DNA from: an uncultured Oscillospiraceae bacterium
GTDB lineage: Bacteria > Bacillota > Clostridia > Oscillospirales > Oscillospiraceae
Assembly (NCBI GenBank): GCA_947628185.1
Contig: CANQYW010000005.1
Span: 1 to 64,000, forward strand
Reading direction: 5' to 3'
DNA length: 64,000 nucleotides
This document shows positions 19,929-31,973 of this stretch, one piece after another. A program made the position numbers and the translations under genes. Positions within the stretch are counted from its first letter, which is position 1, and each line of letters begins with the position of its first letter. The notes beneath the pieces were generated by a model, which saw nothing but the letters and a program-made list of their open reading frames with translations, was not told the DNA's origin and did no database searches.

Positions 19929-20579
19929 TCACGATTTCGACGCCAATTTAAAGACGTCCGAGGAGTTCCCCAGCACCATTATGTGGTCCCCCTCCCGGAA
20001 GACGTAGTTGGCGCCGGGGGCGGGGCGGACGCTCTCTCCGTGCTTTATGGCCACGATGTTCACGGCGTACTTTTTCCGCACGTCCACCCCCTGGATGGTG
20101 TTCCCCACCCAGGACTTCAGCACCGCTATCTCGTACATGGCCACGTCCGTTGTGAGGGGGATGAAGTCAAAGATGTTGTCTGAGTTATACCGGACGGCCA
20201 GGCGCTCCGCGATCTCCCGCTCGGGGTACACCACCTCCGTGGCCCCCAGCTGATTTAGTAGCTCCTCCTGGATGTCCTGCTTGGTCTTGGCCACGATGCA
20301 CCTGGCGCCGTGGCGCTTTAAGAGCGCTGTTATGACGAGAGACGCCTGGAAGTCCTCGCCGATGGTGACGAAACAGACGTCGAAATTCTCCACGCCCAGG
20401 GAGGCCACCACGGGACTATTTGTGCAGTCGCCTATACTGCAATCGGTGTAGCGGCCGGAGAGGAGTTCTATGACGTGCTCGTCCTTGTCCACCACCATCA
20501 CCTCGTTGCCCAGCTCCTGCATCTTTGAGGCGAGGTGCCTTCCGAATCTGCCCATGCCAATTATGAGAATAGATTTCAT
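19929..20579 (-). CDS. TrkA/KtrA-type potassium uptake regulator
   Basis: MKSILIIGMGRFGRHLASKMQELGNEVMVVDKDEH (RCK-N) plus RCK-C. Confidence 0.93.
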   Translation of the reverse strand: MKSILIIGMGRFGRHLASKMQELGNEVMVVDKDEHVIELLSGRYTDCSIGDCTNSPVVASLGVENFDVCFVTIGEDFQASLVITALLKRHGARCIVAKTKQDIQEELLNQLGATEVVYPEREIAERLAVRYNSDNIFDFIPLTTDVAMYEIAVLKSWVGNTIQGVDVRKKYAVNIVAIKHGESVRPAPGANYVFREGDHIMVLGNSSDVFKLASKS

Positions 20580-20627
20580 GTTTTTCTCCCCCGTATCCCT
20601 ATTTATAAATTTTTATCGTATAAATTT

Positions 20628-21968
20628 TTATCCCACCATTATCCTGCCCACCGGGTGGCGCACCAGCGAGGGGTTCTGCTCCCCGGAGAGCGTCACCGCG
20701 ATGGAGAGCCCGCCGATCCTGCCGGCGAACATGAAGAGCGTCAGTATGACCTTGCCCACCGTCCCCAAAAACGGCGTGACGCCGGTGGAGAGTCCGACAG
20801 TCGCGATAGCGGAGGCCACCTCAAAGAGGCTGTCCCGCAGCGTTATGCCCTCAATGGCGCAGAGGGCCCCCGTGCCCAGCAGCGTCCCCGCCACGTAGAT
20901 GGTCAGTATCGCCAGGGCCTGGCGGACTGTGGCGTCGTCTATCCTGCGCTTGAAGACCGTGGGCTGTGAGCGGCTGACGGCGGAGATGGTGGATATGGCC
21001 ACAACGGCGATGGTGGTGGTCTTGAGGCCGCCTGCGGTGGAGCCGGGGCTGCCGCCGATGAGCATCAGCACCACGGTGAGTATGGCGCCGGCGTCGGAGA
21101 GCTCCGCCATTGGCACCGTGGCGAACCCCGCCGTCCGGGGCGTCACCGCCTGGAAGAGCCCCAGCAGGAGTTTCTGCCCGAATCCCCGCCCCGCGAAGGC
21201 GTGGGCGTTCTCAAAGAGCATAAAGAGGCCGAAGGGCACAACTATAAGTACGCCGGTGGTGACGAGCACCACCTTGGAGTGGAACTTGAGGGGTTTAAAT
21301 CTAAACTTCACCGTCACCAAATCGTCCCAGACTATAAATCCCAGGCCGCCGATTATAATAAGCGCCGAGACGGTCAGTATCACCAGGGGGTCGTAGGCGA
21401 AGGCCGAGAGGGACGCCCCGCCCCTAAAGTCCCCCAGCACGTCGAAACCGGCGTTGCAGAAGGCGGATATGGAGTGGAATATCCCGTACCAGACCCCGCG
21501 CCAGAACCCAAATAGCGGCACGAACCGCACCGACAGGAGCACCGCCCCCGCGCTCTCGAATATGACAGTCCCCAGGAGGAGCCGCCGGACAAGTTTCGCC
21601 ATACCGGCGAAACTGTCGTTCCCCGCCGCCTGCATGAGGAGCTTCGTGTCGCTCAGGGAGGCACGCTTGCGGAGTATGGATATGAGCCCCGTTATTATGG
21701 TCATCGCTCCCAGGCCCCCCACCTGGATGAGCAGCAGTATGACCACCTTGCCGAAACCGCTCCAGTGGGCGGCGGTGTCCACCACCGCAAGGCCCGTGAC
21801 GCAGGCGGCGCTGGTGGCGGTGAAGAGGCAGTCCACGAACCCCGTGGCGGTGCCGGCGGCGCTCGATATGGGCAGCATGAGCAGCAGCGTGCCCAGGAGT
21901 ATCACACATAGGAAACTCGTCACTATGAGCTGGCTGGGGGAGAGTTTCATTTTCTTCTTCTTTTTCAT
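20628..21968 (-). CDS. TrkH/KtrB-type potassium transporter
   Basis: GTATGFVDCLFTATSAACVTGLAVVDT; GGSPGSTAGGLKTTT. Confidence 0.94.
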   Translation of the reverse strand: MKKKKKMKLSPSQLIVTSFLCVILLGTLLLMLPISSAAGTATGFVDCLFTATSAACVTGLAVVDTAAHWSGFGKVVILLLIQVGGLGAMTIITGLISILRKRASLSDTKLLMQAAGNDSFAGMAKLVRRLLLGTVIFESAGAVLLSVRFVPLFGFWRGVWYGIFHSISAFCNAGFDVLGDFRGGASLSAFAYDPLVILTVSALIIIGGLGFIVWDDLVTVKFRFKPLKFHSKVVLVTTGVLIVVPFGLFMLFENAHAFAGRGFGQKLLLGLFQAVTPRTAGFATVPMAELSDAGAILTVVLMLIGGSPGSTAGGLKTTTIAVVAISTISAVSRSQPTVFKRRIDDATVRQALAILTIYVAGTLLGTGALCAIEGITLRDSLFEVASAIATVGLSTGVTPFLGTVGKVILTLFMFAGRIGGLSIAVTLSGEQNPSLVRHPVGRIMVG

Positions 21969-22154
21969 GGTGAGCTCCGAATTTTAGAAATATCGCATAC
22001 TATTATATCATAATAATCCCCCAGGTCAAGTTTACTTTTTTTCACAAAAGCTGTATAATCTATATGTTCAAGAATCTTTAGGTTTTAGTTCACAAAAAAT
22101 TCACCGATAAATTTTAAAATTTTAGGCAAACGAAAGCTTTAAGGGGGAAGGAAC

Positions 22155-22847
22155 ATGGCCATGAACGTCCTGGTAGTTGAGGATGACGTCAACATAGCGG
22201 AACTGCTGCGGCTGTACCTTGAGAAGGAGGGTTTCGAGGTGACGATAGCCCACGACGGCGGCAAGGCGGTGACGGAGTTTGACCGCGTGGCGCCGGACAT
22301 GGTGCTCCTGGACATTATGCTCCCGGTTATGGACGGCTACGGCGTCCTCAGGGAGATCCGCGCCCGGGGCAACACGCCGGTAATAATGCTAACCGCCAAG
22401 AGCGAGACATTTGACAAGATCTCCGGCCTTGAGCGGGGCGCCGACGACTACATCGTGAAACCCTTTGACGTCAAAGAGGTGGTGGCGAGGATACACGCCG
22501 TCATGCGCCGGGCCTCCTCCGATGAGAAACCTGACGCCAAGCGGCGGCTCACCTTCGATAAGCTCATCATAGACATGGACTCCTTCGTCCTCACCGTGGA
22601 CGGCAAGGAGATGGACGTGCCCCCCAAGGAGATGGAACTCCTCTACCACCTGGCCCTCTCCCCAAACCGGGTCTACACGAGAAACCAGCTCTTAGACGAG
22701 GTCTGGGGCTTTGACTACTTCGGTGACTCCCGGACGGTGGACGTGCACATAAAGCGCCTCCGGGAGAAACTTGAGGGCGTCAGCGACAAGTGGAGCCTCA
22801 AGACCGTCTGGGGCGTGGGGTACAAGTTCGAGCTCAAGCAGCCCTGA
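22155..22847 (+). CDS. OmpR/PhoB-family response regulator
   Basis: Receiver domain with MVLLDIMLPVMDGYGVL, winged-helix C-terminus. Confidence 0.95.
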   Translation: MAMNVLVVEDDVNIAELLRLYLEKEGFEVTIAHDGGKAVTEFDRVAPDMVLLDIMLPVMDGYGVLREIRARGNTPVIMLTAKSETFDKISGLERGADDYIVKPFDVKEVVARIHAVMRRASSDEKPDAKRRLTFDKLIIDMDSFVLTVDGKEMDVPPKEMELLYHLALSPNRVYTRNQLLDEVWGFDYFGDSRTVDVHIKRLREKLEGVSDKWSLKTVWGVGYKFELKQP

Positions 22848-22861
22848 CGAGGTAGTGTCCC

Positions 22862-24319
22862 ATGCGCGGTTTTAAGGGAGTATATGTAAAAAACATAATA
22901 ACCGTCATGCTCCTCTTCACGCTGAGTTTCGTGATACTCGGCGCGGCCTTCGTCACCGTGAGCTACAGTTACGCCGCGGACCAGCGCTCCCAGAGCATGT
23001 TGGACTGCTGCGCCTCGGCGGGGTACATGATCCGCGCCTACAACCAGCAGTGGCAGTCGGGCCTGGACGGTTTTGACATCCGTGCCCTCCTCTCCTGGTG
23101 CTCCGACATGACGGGCTACACCATGATAGTGACGGACGGCGTCGGCGGGGTGGAGAACTGCTCCGACAGATCCGCGGACTGCGGCCACAGCGGCGGGAGC
23201 GTCCCCTCCAATATCGTCTCCGCCATAAACCGGCGGGGGAGTTACAGGGGCGTCACGCTCTTGGGCTCGCTCCTCAAGGAGCCCAAGTACGTGGTGGCGG
23301 CTCCCCTCCCCGCGGGGCCGAACCTCGGGTATATATTCATCATAGACACCTCCGGCAGCGTATCCCATCTCTGGCGGATGTTCGCGAGGATCTACTTTGC
23401 GGCGGCGTGCGTGGTGGTGCTGCTCTCCTTCGCCCTCACCGCCGTGGTGCTGCGGCGGGAGGCGCGGCCCATCCGGCAGATGAGCAACGCCGCCCGGAGC
23501 TACAGCGCCGGGGACTTCACCCCCCGGGTGGACGTCCAGGGACGGCGGGACGAGCTTGCGGAGCTGGCGGACTCATTTAACCTCATGGCGGACTCCTTAG
23601 AGCGCACGGAGCGGAGCCGCCGGGAGCTCATAGCTAACGTCTCCCATGAGCTGAAGACCCCCATGACCACCATCTCCGGCTTTGCCGACGGCATCCTGGA
23701 CGGCACCATCCCGCCGGAGAGGGAGCGGGAGTACCTGCAGGTCATATCCTCGGAGACGAAGAGGCTCTCGCGCCTCGTCCGGGGTATGCTCGACATGTCC
23801 GCCCTCCAGGGCGTGACGCCCATGGAGCTCCAGAGCCGCAGTTTTGACTTCCTGGAGATAACATGTGAGACGCTATTGAGTCTCGAACAGAAGATAACCT
23901 CCCGGGGGCTCGACGTGGACGCCATCCTGCCCGAGGAGCCCATCTGGGCGGTGGGCGACGGCGACGCCATAACACAGGTGGTCCACAATCTCCTCGACAA
24001 CGCCGCAAAATTTGCGGAGCCCAGTACCGCCATAACGGTGCGCCTCTGGCGGGAGGAGGGGCGCGTCTTCTTCTCCGTTGAGAACCGGGGCGAGACCATC
24101 CCCAAGGACGAGCTGCCCCTCATCTTTGACCGTTTCCACAAGACGGACCGCTCCCGCAGTATGGACCGGGAGGGCGTGGGCCTGGGGCTCTATATAGTCA
24201 AGACTATCCTCGACAGCCACAACAGCGACATCTTCGTCACCAGCCGCGACGGCGTGACGAAATTCCAGTTCAGCCTGCGCCTCGCCAAAAACGGCGGCAG
24301 GAATTCACAGAAAGTATAA
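22862..24319 (+). CDS. Sensor histidine kinase (HAMP + HisKA + HATPase)
   Basis: ANVSHELKTPMTTISGFADGILDGTIP; DNAAKFA; GVGLGLYIVK. Confidence 0.95.
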   Translation: MRGFKGVYVKNIITVMLLFTLSFVILGAAFVTVSYSYAADQRSQSMLDCCASAGYMIRAYNQQWQSGLDGFDIRALLSWCSDMTGYTMIVTDGVGGVENCSDRSADCGHSGGSVPSNIVSAINRRGSYRGVTLLGSLLKEPKYVVAAPLPAGPNLGYIFIIDTSGSVSHLWRMFARIYFAAACVVVLLSFALTAVVLRREARPIRQMSNAARSYSAGDFTPRVDVQGRRDELAELADSFNLMADSLERTERSRRELIANVSHELKTPMTTISGFADGILDGTIPPEREREYLQVISSETKRLSRLVRGMLDMSALQGVTPMELQSRSFDFLEITCETLLSLEQKITSRGLDVDAILPEEPIWAVGDGDAITQVVHNLLDNAAKFAEPSTAITVRLWREEGRVFFSVENRGETIPKDELPLIFDRFHKTDRSRSMDREGVGLGLYIVKTILDSHNSDIFVTSRDGVTKFQFSLRLAKNGGRNSQKV

Positions 24320-24360
24320 ATATTATTCATACACTGTCAAAGATGACACTGTAGTATAAT

Positions 24361-24505
24361 AGGCGTAGCGTTCCTCCAATCAGCGGGGGCGACCCCTTCC
24401 CCCGCTGGCGCCAAGGCGGGTTTGACCATTTCCCGCCGAGGCGTGCGGAATAATTTCCCCCTCATTTTTGGCATGGCCCCGTGTTTTGCGGGGCCTAATT
24501 TTTTT
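24361..24505 (+). ncRNA. Candidate intergenic small RNA (three hairpins, last is a terminator)
   Basis: TATAAT at 24355-24360; stems AGCGGGGG/CCCCCGCT, CGCC-AA-GGCGGG/CCCGCC-GA-GGCG, GGCCCCG/CGGGGCC + TAATTTTTTT. Confidence 0.4.
24475..24505 (+). terminator. Rho-independent terminator
   Basis: GGCCCCG-TGTTTTG-CGGGGCC-TAATTTTTTT. Confidence 0.85.
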
Positions 24506-25253
24506 GACCTCTTTTCTCCCCACACTCAACTATGAGCTCCGCTATCCCGTATAGTCCCGGCCCACGGCCAACGATGAACCTCGCGGCCCGGAGGGCCCCC
24601 TTCACAAAGAGTTCCGGACTCTGGGCGGTGTGGGTGAGGGTCAGGGTCTCCCCCGGCGAGGATAAAATCACCGTGTGTGTCCCGGCTATATTCCCCATGC
24701 GGAGGGAGTGGACCGTTATCTCCCGTGGGGATGGCCGCTCCCCGGGCCCCCGGCCCGCCCGAATTTCGCCGCCCCGTGCGCCCCGCAGGGCGGCGGCGAG
24801 GCCCAGGGCCGTGCCGCTGGGGGAGTCTATTTTCCTCCTGTGGTGGGCCTCCACTATCTCCGCGTCCGCCTCGGGCATGAGCTCCGCCGCTCTGGCCACG
24901 AGCTCCGTCAGCACCGCCACGCCCAGGGACATGTTGGCGGCCATGAAGATGGGTACAGCGCCGCTCATGGCTTTAATATTCTCAAGTTCCTCCCTCGTGT
25001 GCCCGGTGGTGCCCAGCACCAGGGCGCAGCCCCGACGCCGGGAGAAGTCCAGTATCCCGCCGGTGAGGCTGTGGTGGGAGAAATCTATTATCACGTCCGC
25101 CGCCTCCGTCACCTCCTCAAGAGAACTGAGGATCTTCCCCCCATGGGAGAGCACGTCCACCAGGCCGCAGACCTCCACCCCCGGCTCCGCCTCCGCCGCC
25201 CGGGCCGCCGCCGAACCCACGCGCCCCAGCGCGCCGCTTATTATGACACGAAT
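24495..25253 (-). CDS. dapB: 4-hydroxy-tetrahydrodipicolinate reductase DapB (start codon possibly ATT)
   Basis: RVIISGALGRVGSAAARA; VIDFSHHS; VEAHHRRKIDSPSGTA. ORF track start (GTG at 25286) lies in a terminator stem. Confidence 0.93.
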   Translation of the reverse strand: MRVIISGALGRVGSAAARAAEAEPGVEVCGLVDVLSHGGKILSSLEEVTEAADVIIDFSHHSLTGGILDFSRRRGCALVLGTTGHTREELENIKAMSGAVPIFMAANMSLGVAVLTELVARAAELMPEADAEIVEAHHRRKIDSPSGTALGLAAALRGARGGEIRAGRGPGERPSPREITVHSLRMGNIAGTHTVILSSPGETLTLTHTAQSPELFVKGALRAARFIVGRGPGLYGIAELIVECGEKRGQKN

Positions 25254-25273
25254 AGTAAGCCCTCCCCAAAAAA

Positions 25274-25306
25274 GAAAGTACCTCACTGAATCTATGAGGT
25301 ACTTTC
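25274..25306. terminator. Terminator downstream of rnhA
   Basis: GAAAGTACCTCA / TGAGGTACTTTC perfect 12-bp arms, T6 on minus strand. Confidence 0.88.
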
Positions 25307-25316
25307 AGAATTTAGA

Positions 25317-25757
25317 CTATTTTTTTGAATATTTGTCTCTCTCCGCCACGGCCAGGGCGTCGCAGCGGTTATTGAGCTCATTCTCCGCGTGGCCCCGGAC
25401 CCAGTGGAAGGTGACGTCGTGGATGGAGATGAGTTCGTCGAGCCTCTGCCAGAGCTCCGGATTCTTGAGCTCCCCGTCCCTCCGCCGCCAGCCCCGTTTC
25501 TTCCAGCTCACGAGCCAGCGCTTGTTTACGGCGTTCTCGATGTACTGACTGTCGGTGTAGAGCTCCACCCGGCAGGGGTGCTTTAGGGCGGAGAGGGCGG
25601 AGATGACAGCCGTCAACTCCATCCTATTGTTGGTGGTCCGCGCCTCGCCGCCGGACATCTCGCGCCTGGCCCCCCGGCACATGAGCACCGCCGCCCAGCC
25701 CCCGGGGCCCGGGTTGCCGGAACAGGCGCCGTCGGTGTATATGGTCACTTCATCCAT
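25317..25757 (-). CDS. rnhA: Ribonuclease HI
   Basis: IYTDGACSGNPGPGGWAAVL; NRMELTAVISAL; WVRGHAENELNNRCD. Confidence 0.97.
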   Translation of the reverse strand: MDEVTIYTDGACSGNPGPGGWAAVLMCRGARREMSGGEARTTNNRMELTAVISALSALKHPCRVELYTDSQYIENAVNKRWLVSWKKRGWRRRDGELKNPELWQRLDELISIHDVTFHWVRGHAENELNNRCDALAVAERDKYSKK

Positions 25758-28290
25758 TGTCCCCGGTATCCGACTCGCTTTCTGATATGTTATCTGACTC
25801 GTTGTCCGAGGTGTCCTTGTCCGTGGCGGCCACGGAGAGGAGCCTTGTGCCCTCCGATACCCTCATGAGTCTCACGCCCTGGGTGGCCCGGGAGAAGACG
25901 GATATTGTGTCCGCGCCCATGCGGATGAGCGTCCCGTCCTCCGCCAAGAGTAACACGTCCTCCTGGTCCCGGACTATCTTTATCCCGGCGATGGGGCCGG
26001 TCTTCTGGGTGACGTTGTAGTTCTTGACGCCCTTGCCGCCCCTGTGCTGGGCCACGCCGTCGGAGCCCCTTAGATACTCCTCCACCGGCGTCCTCTTGCC
26101 GAAACCGTTCTCCGTAATGGTGAGGAGCATGCCGTCGCTGGGGGCGTTCACCGCGCCCACCACGAAGTCCCCCTCCCGGAGGCGTATGCCCCGGACGCCC
26201 ACGGCCTCCCGGCCCATGGGACGCACGTCGTTCTCGTTAAAGCAGATGGCGTAGCCGTCGTGGGTGGCGAGGAGTATGTTGTCGTTCCCCCGGGTCTCGC
26301 AGACGGCTATGAGGGTGTCCCCCTCCTCCAGCGTCAGTGCCCGGAGGCCGTTGGCGCGGATGTTCCTGAAAGCGGAGAACTCCAGGCGCTTGACTGTACC
26401 CTTGAGGGTGGTCATGAATAGATAGCGCCCCTCGCTCTCAAAGTCGCCTATGTGGACCATGGCTGTGACCTTCTCGCCGGGGTCCAGGGGCAGAACGTTC
26501 ACTATGTTCGTGCCCTTGGCGGTCCTGTTGGCCTGGGGGATGTTGTAGCCCTTCTTCCTGTAGACCCTGCCGGTGCTGGTGAAGAAGAGTATATAGTCGT
26601 GGGAGGAGCAGGTGAAGACGGTGTGTACGAAGTCCTCATCCCGGAGGGTCTGGGCCTTTATGCCCTTGCCGCCCCTATTCTGGGCCTTGTACTCCTTCAC
26701 GGGCATGCGCTTTATATACCCGGCGTAGGAGAGGGTGTAGGCGCTCTCCTCCTCAACTATTAGGTCCTCTATGTCTATCTCGTCCTCCACGTCCTGTATC
26801 TCGGTGAGGCGCGGGGAGCCGTACTTGTCCCTTATGGCGATGAGCTCGTCCTTCAAAACGCCCTTTATGAGCTGGGGGTCCGCCAGGAGCCCCCTATAGT
26901 AGGCTATCTTCTTCTCAAGCTCGTCGTACTCCGCCTGAAGTTTCTCCCTGTTGAGGCCCTGGAGGGCTATGAGGCGCATGTCGCAGATGGCCTGGGCCTG
27001 GACGTCGTCCAGCCCGAAACGCTCCATTAGCCGCTCCTTGGCGTTATCGTAACTTGAGCGGATTATCCTTATGACCTCGTCTATATTGTCCTGGGCTATG
27101 AGGAGCCCCTCCAAGAGGTGCGCCCGCTCCAGCGCCTTGCCGAGGTCGTACTTCGTCCTGCGGGTTATTACGTCCTCCTGGAACTCAAGATAGTCGTCAA
27201 TTATGTTCCGGAGGGTCATGATCTTGGGCTGGGACTGGTCGTTCGTCAGGGCCAGCATGATTATGGAGAAACTCGACTGCAGGGCCGTCTGGGTGTAGAG
27301 CTTATTTAGCACCACCTGGGCGTTGGCGTCCCGCTTGAGCTCGATGACCATCCTCATGCCGTTCCTGTCGGACTCGTCCCGGAGGTCGGATATACCCTCT
27401 ATGCGCTTGTCCTTCACCTGGTCGGCGATGTTCTTTATGAGCTGGCGCTTATTCACCTGGTATGGCAGCTCCGAGACGATTATCCTCGTCCTGTGGTCCC
27501 TGCCGTACTCCTCGAACTCGCATCTCGCCCGGACGGTTATCTTCCCCCGGCCTGTGGCGTATGCCTGGCGGATACCGCCCCGGCCCATTATTATGCCCTT
27601 CGTGGGAAAATCCGGCCCCGTTATGTGCTCCATAAGGTCGGAGAAGGTGGCCTCCGGGTTATCAAGGACGCACACGCAGGCGTCTATGACCTCCCCCAAG
27701 TTGTGGGGCGGGATATTCGTGGCCATGCCCACGGCTATGCCGGAGGAGCCGTTCACAAGGAGGTTCGGGAAACGGCTGGGCAGCACCCGGGGCTCCTTGC
27801 GGGACTCGTCAAAGTTCGGCGCCCAGTCCACGGTGTTCTTATCTATGTCCCGGAGCATCTCGTCCGCTATGCGGGACATGCGGGCCTCGGTGTACCTGTA
27901 GGCCGCCGGGGGGTCGCCGTCCACGGAGCCGAAGTTGCCGTGGCCGTCAATAAGCGGCTCCCTCATGGAGAAGTCCTGGGCCATGCGCACCAGGGCGTCA
28001 TAGACGGAGGCGTCGCCGTGGGGGTGGTAGTGGCCCAGCACGTCGCCCACCGCCGTGGCGCATTTCTTGTAGGGGTTCGAGTGGGTCAAGTTCCCCTCGT
28101 ACATGGAGTAGAGTATCCTGCGGTGGACGGGTTTCAGCCCGTCCCGCACGTCCGGCAGGGCGCGGCCCACAATGACGCTCATGGCGTACTGTAGGTAGCT
28201 ATTTTGCATCTCGTGCACCAGCTCGGACTCCGTTATCACCTGGTTCGGGAACGCTATGTCCTCGGGCTTGTAGTCTCTATTATGTGCCAT
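25750..28290 (-). CDS. gyrA: DNA gyrase subunit A
   Basis: MQNSYLQYAMSVIVGRALPDVRDGLKPVHRRILYSM; YHPHGDASVYDALVRMAQDFSMR. Confidence 0.98.
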   Translation of the reverse strand: MAHNRDYKPEDIAFPNQVITESELVHEMQNSYLQYAMSVIVGRALPDVRDGLKPVHRRILYSMYEGNLTHSNPYKKCATAVGDVLGHYHPHGDASVYDALVRMAQDFSMREPLIDGHGNFGSVDGDPPAAYRYTEARMSRIADEMLRDIDKNTVDWAPNFDESRKEPRVLPSRFPNLLVNGSSGIAVGMATNIPPHNLGEVIDACVCVLDNPEATFSDLMEHITGPDFPTKGIIMGRGGIRQAYATGRGKITVRARCEFEEYGRDHRTRIIVSELPYQVNKRQLIKNIADQVKDKRIEGISDLRDESDRNGMRMVIELKRDANAQVVLNKLYTQTALQSSFSIIMLALTNDQSQPKIMTLRNIIDDYLEFQEDVITRRTKYDLGKALERAHLLEGLLIAQDNIDEVIRIIRSSYDNAKERLMERFGLDDVQAQAICDMRLIALQGLNREKLQAEYDELEKKIAYYRGLLADPQLIKGVLKDELIAIRDKYGSPRLTEIQDVEDEIDIEDLIVEEESAYTLSYAGYIKRMPVKEYKAQNRGGKGIKAQTLRDEDFVHTVFTCSSHDYILFFTSTGRVYRKKGYNIPQANRTAKGTNIVNVLPLDPGEKVTAMVHIGDFESEGRYLFMTTLKGTVKRLEFSAFRNIRANGLRALTLEEGDTLIAVCETRGNDNILLATHDGYAICFNENDVRPMGREAVGVRGIRLREGDFVVGAVNAPSDGMLLTITENGFGKRTPVEEYLRGSDGVAQHRGGKGVKNYNVTQKTGPIAGIKIVRDQEDVLLLAEDGTLIRMGADTISVFSRATQGVRLMRVSEGTRLLSVAATDKDTSDNESDNISESESDTGDNG

Positions 28291-28301
28291 AAATGACTCC
28301 C

Positions 28302-30531
<2,230 letters not shown>

Positions 30532-30564
30532 GGATACACGTCCCGTCTTTAATTATTTCAAATA

Positions 30565-31671
30565 TTATTTTTGACAAATATTCCCGTTCTCAACCGTCAG
30601 CACGGCGCCGCCGGTGCGTTTTGCTATCCTGTCGTCCTCGCAGCAGGTTATGAACACCTGTCCGCCGCCGATGCGGTTCAATATGAAGTCCTGCCGGCCC
30701 GGGTCCAGCTCCGAGAGCACATCGTCCAAGAGAAGTACAGGGTACTCCCCCAGATGGTCCCGGTGGAGCTTGAGCTCCGCCAGCTTTATGGAGAGCGCCG
30801 CCGTCCTGGCCTGCCCCTGGGAGGCGTAGGCCCTGGCGTCCGCGCCGTTTATCTTTATACTGAGGTCGTCCTTGTGCGCGCCGGAGAGGCAGAGTCTTGA
30901 GGCCAGCTCCGCGGCCCTGTGGCTCCGCTGGTGCTCAAGGAGGGCGGGCAGTATCTCGGAGGCTGGTCTCAATGGGTCCTCCACCGTCTTGACGGTCTGG
31001 TACTCTATCTCCAGCTCCTCACCGCCGGAGAACTCCGCGTGTATCCCCCGGCACTCCTCCGCCATGCGCTTTATGAAGGCGGCCCTGTAGTGTATGAGCT
31101 CCGCCCCCATCTCCGCCAGCCTGTAGTTGTACTCATCGAGGAGCTCAAGGAGGGAGGGTTTCTCATCAAGGTCCCTCAATATCCTCGTCTTGCCCTCGTA
31201 GGCCCTATTGAATTCCTGGAGCGCCTTGGCGTACCGTGGTCTCAACTGGCTTATGGCTAAATCCATGAGACGCCGCCTCTCCGCGGCCCCGCCCCGCACT
31301 ATCTCCGGGTCCCTGGGGCAGAAGAGCACGGCGGCGAACATGTTAGCCAGCTCCGAGGCGGTCTTGAGTTTCACGCCGTTCACCCGTATGTCCCGGCGCC
31401 GGACCCGGGAGGAGGTCATCTCCACCCGCCTGTCCCTTCCCCCGCTCACGCAGGCGGCGGTCAGCCTGTAGCCCTCGGCGTCAAAGCCTATGAGCTCCTT
31501 ATCTGACCTCGCCCTAAATGAGCGGCCTGTGGATATGAGGTACATGGCCTCCACAAGGTTCGTCTTGCCCTGGGCGTTGTCGCCCTTTATGACGTTTACG
31601 CCCCTCGTGAACTCGCCCCGGCTCAGGCGGTAATTTCTAAAGCCCTCCAGCGTTATGGAGTCAATGTACAT
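30565..31671 (-). CDS. recF: DNA replication/repair protein RecF
   Basis: GDNAQGKTNLVEAMYLISTGRSFRA; LLLDDVLSELDPGRQ. Confidence 0.97.
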   Translation of the reverse strand: MYIDSITLEGFRNYRLSRGEFTRGVNVIKGDNAQGKTNLVEAMYLISTGRSFRARSDKELIGFDAEGYRLTAACVSGGRDRRVEMTSSRVRRRDIRVNGVKLKTASELANMFAAVLFCPRDPEIVRGGAAERRRLMDLAISQLRPRYAKALQEFNRAYEGKTRILRDLDEKPSLLELLDEYNYRLAEMGAELIHYRAAFIKRMAEECRGIHAEFSGGEELEIEYQTVKTVEDPLRPASEILPALLEHQRSHRAAELASRLCLSGAHKDDLSIKINGADARAYASQGQARTAALSIKLAELKLHRDHLGEYPVLLLDDVLSELDPGRQDFILNRIGGGQVFITCCEDDRIAKRTGGAVLTVENGNICQK

Positions 31672-31954
31672 CTTTTGGACCCGCCGTCACAAGTATCTCC
31701 TGGCCGAGGGCTGAGACCCTGTCCCCCGGGCGTATCTTCTTGCCCCGCTGGAGGGCCGTCTCGCCGTTCACCTTCACCTCGCCGGAGGCTATCATGTCCT
31801 TCGCCTCGCCGCCGGTGCCCGCGATGGCGGAGAACTTTAAAAGGGAGTCGAGCTTTATAAACTCCGTGGAGATGGGTATCTCGTTAATTTTAATTTTTTT
31901 ATTTTCTGACTCAGGTTTTTTGGTCTTAGGTACGAGAGTCACTTTGACTTTCAT
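31661..31954 (-). CDS. S4-domain RNA-binding protein (YaaA-like)
   Basis: FIKLDSLLKFSAIAGTGGEAKDMIASGEVKVNGETALQRGKKIRPGD; between dnaN and recF. Confidence 0.93.
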   Translation of the reverse strand: MKVKVTLVPKTKKPESENKKIKINEIPISTEFIKLDSLLKFSAIAGTGGEAKDMIASGEVKVNGETALQRGKKIRPGDRVSALGQEILVTAGPKDVH

Positions 31955-31973
31955 ATTAGTCTCTCACCTCCGG

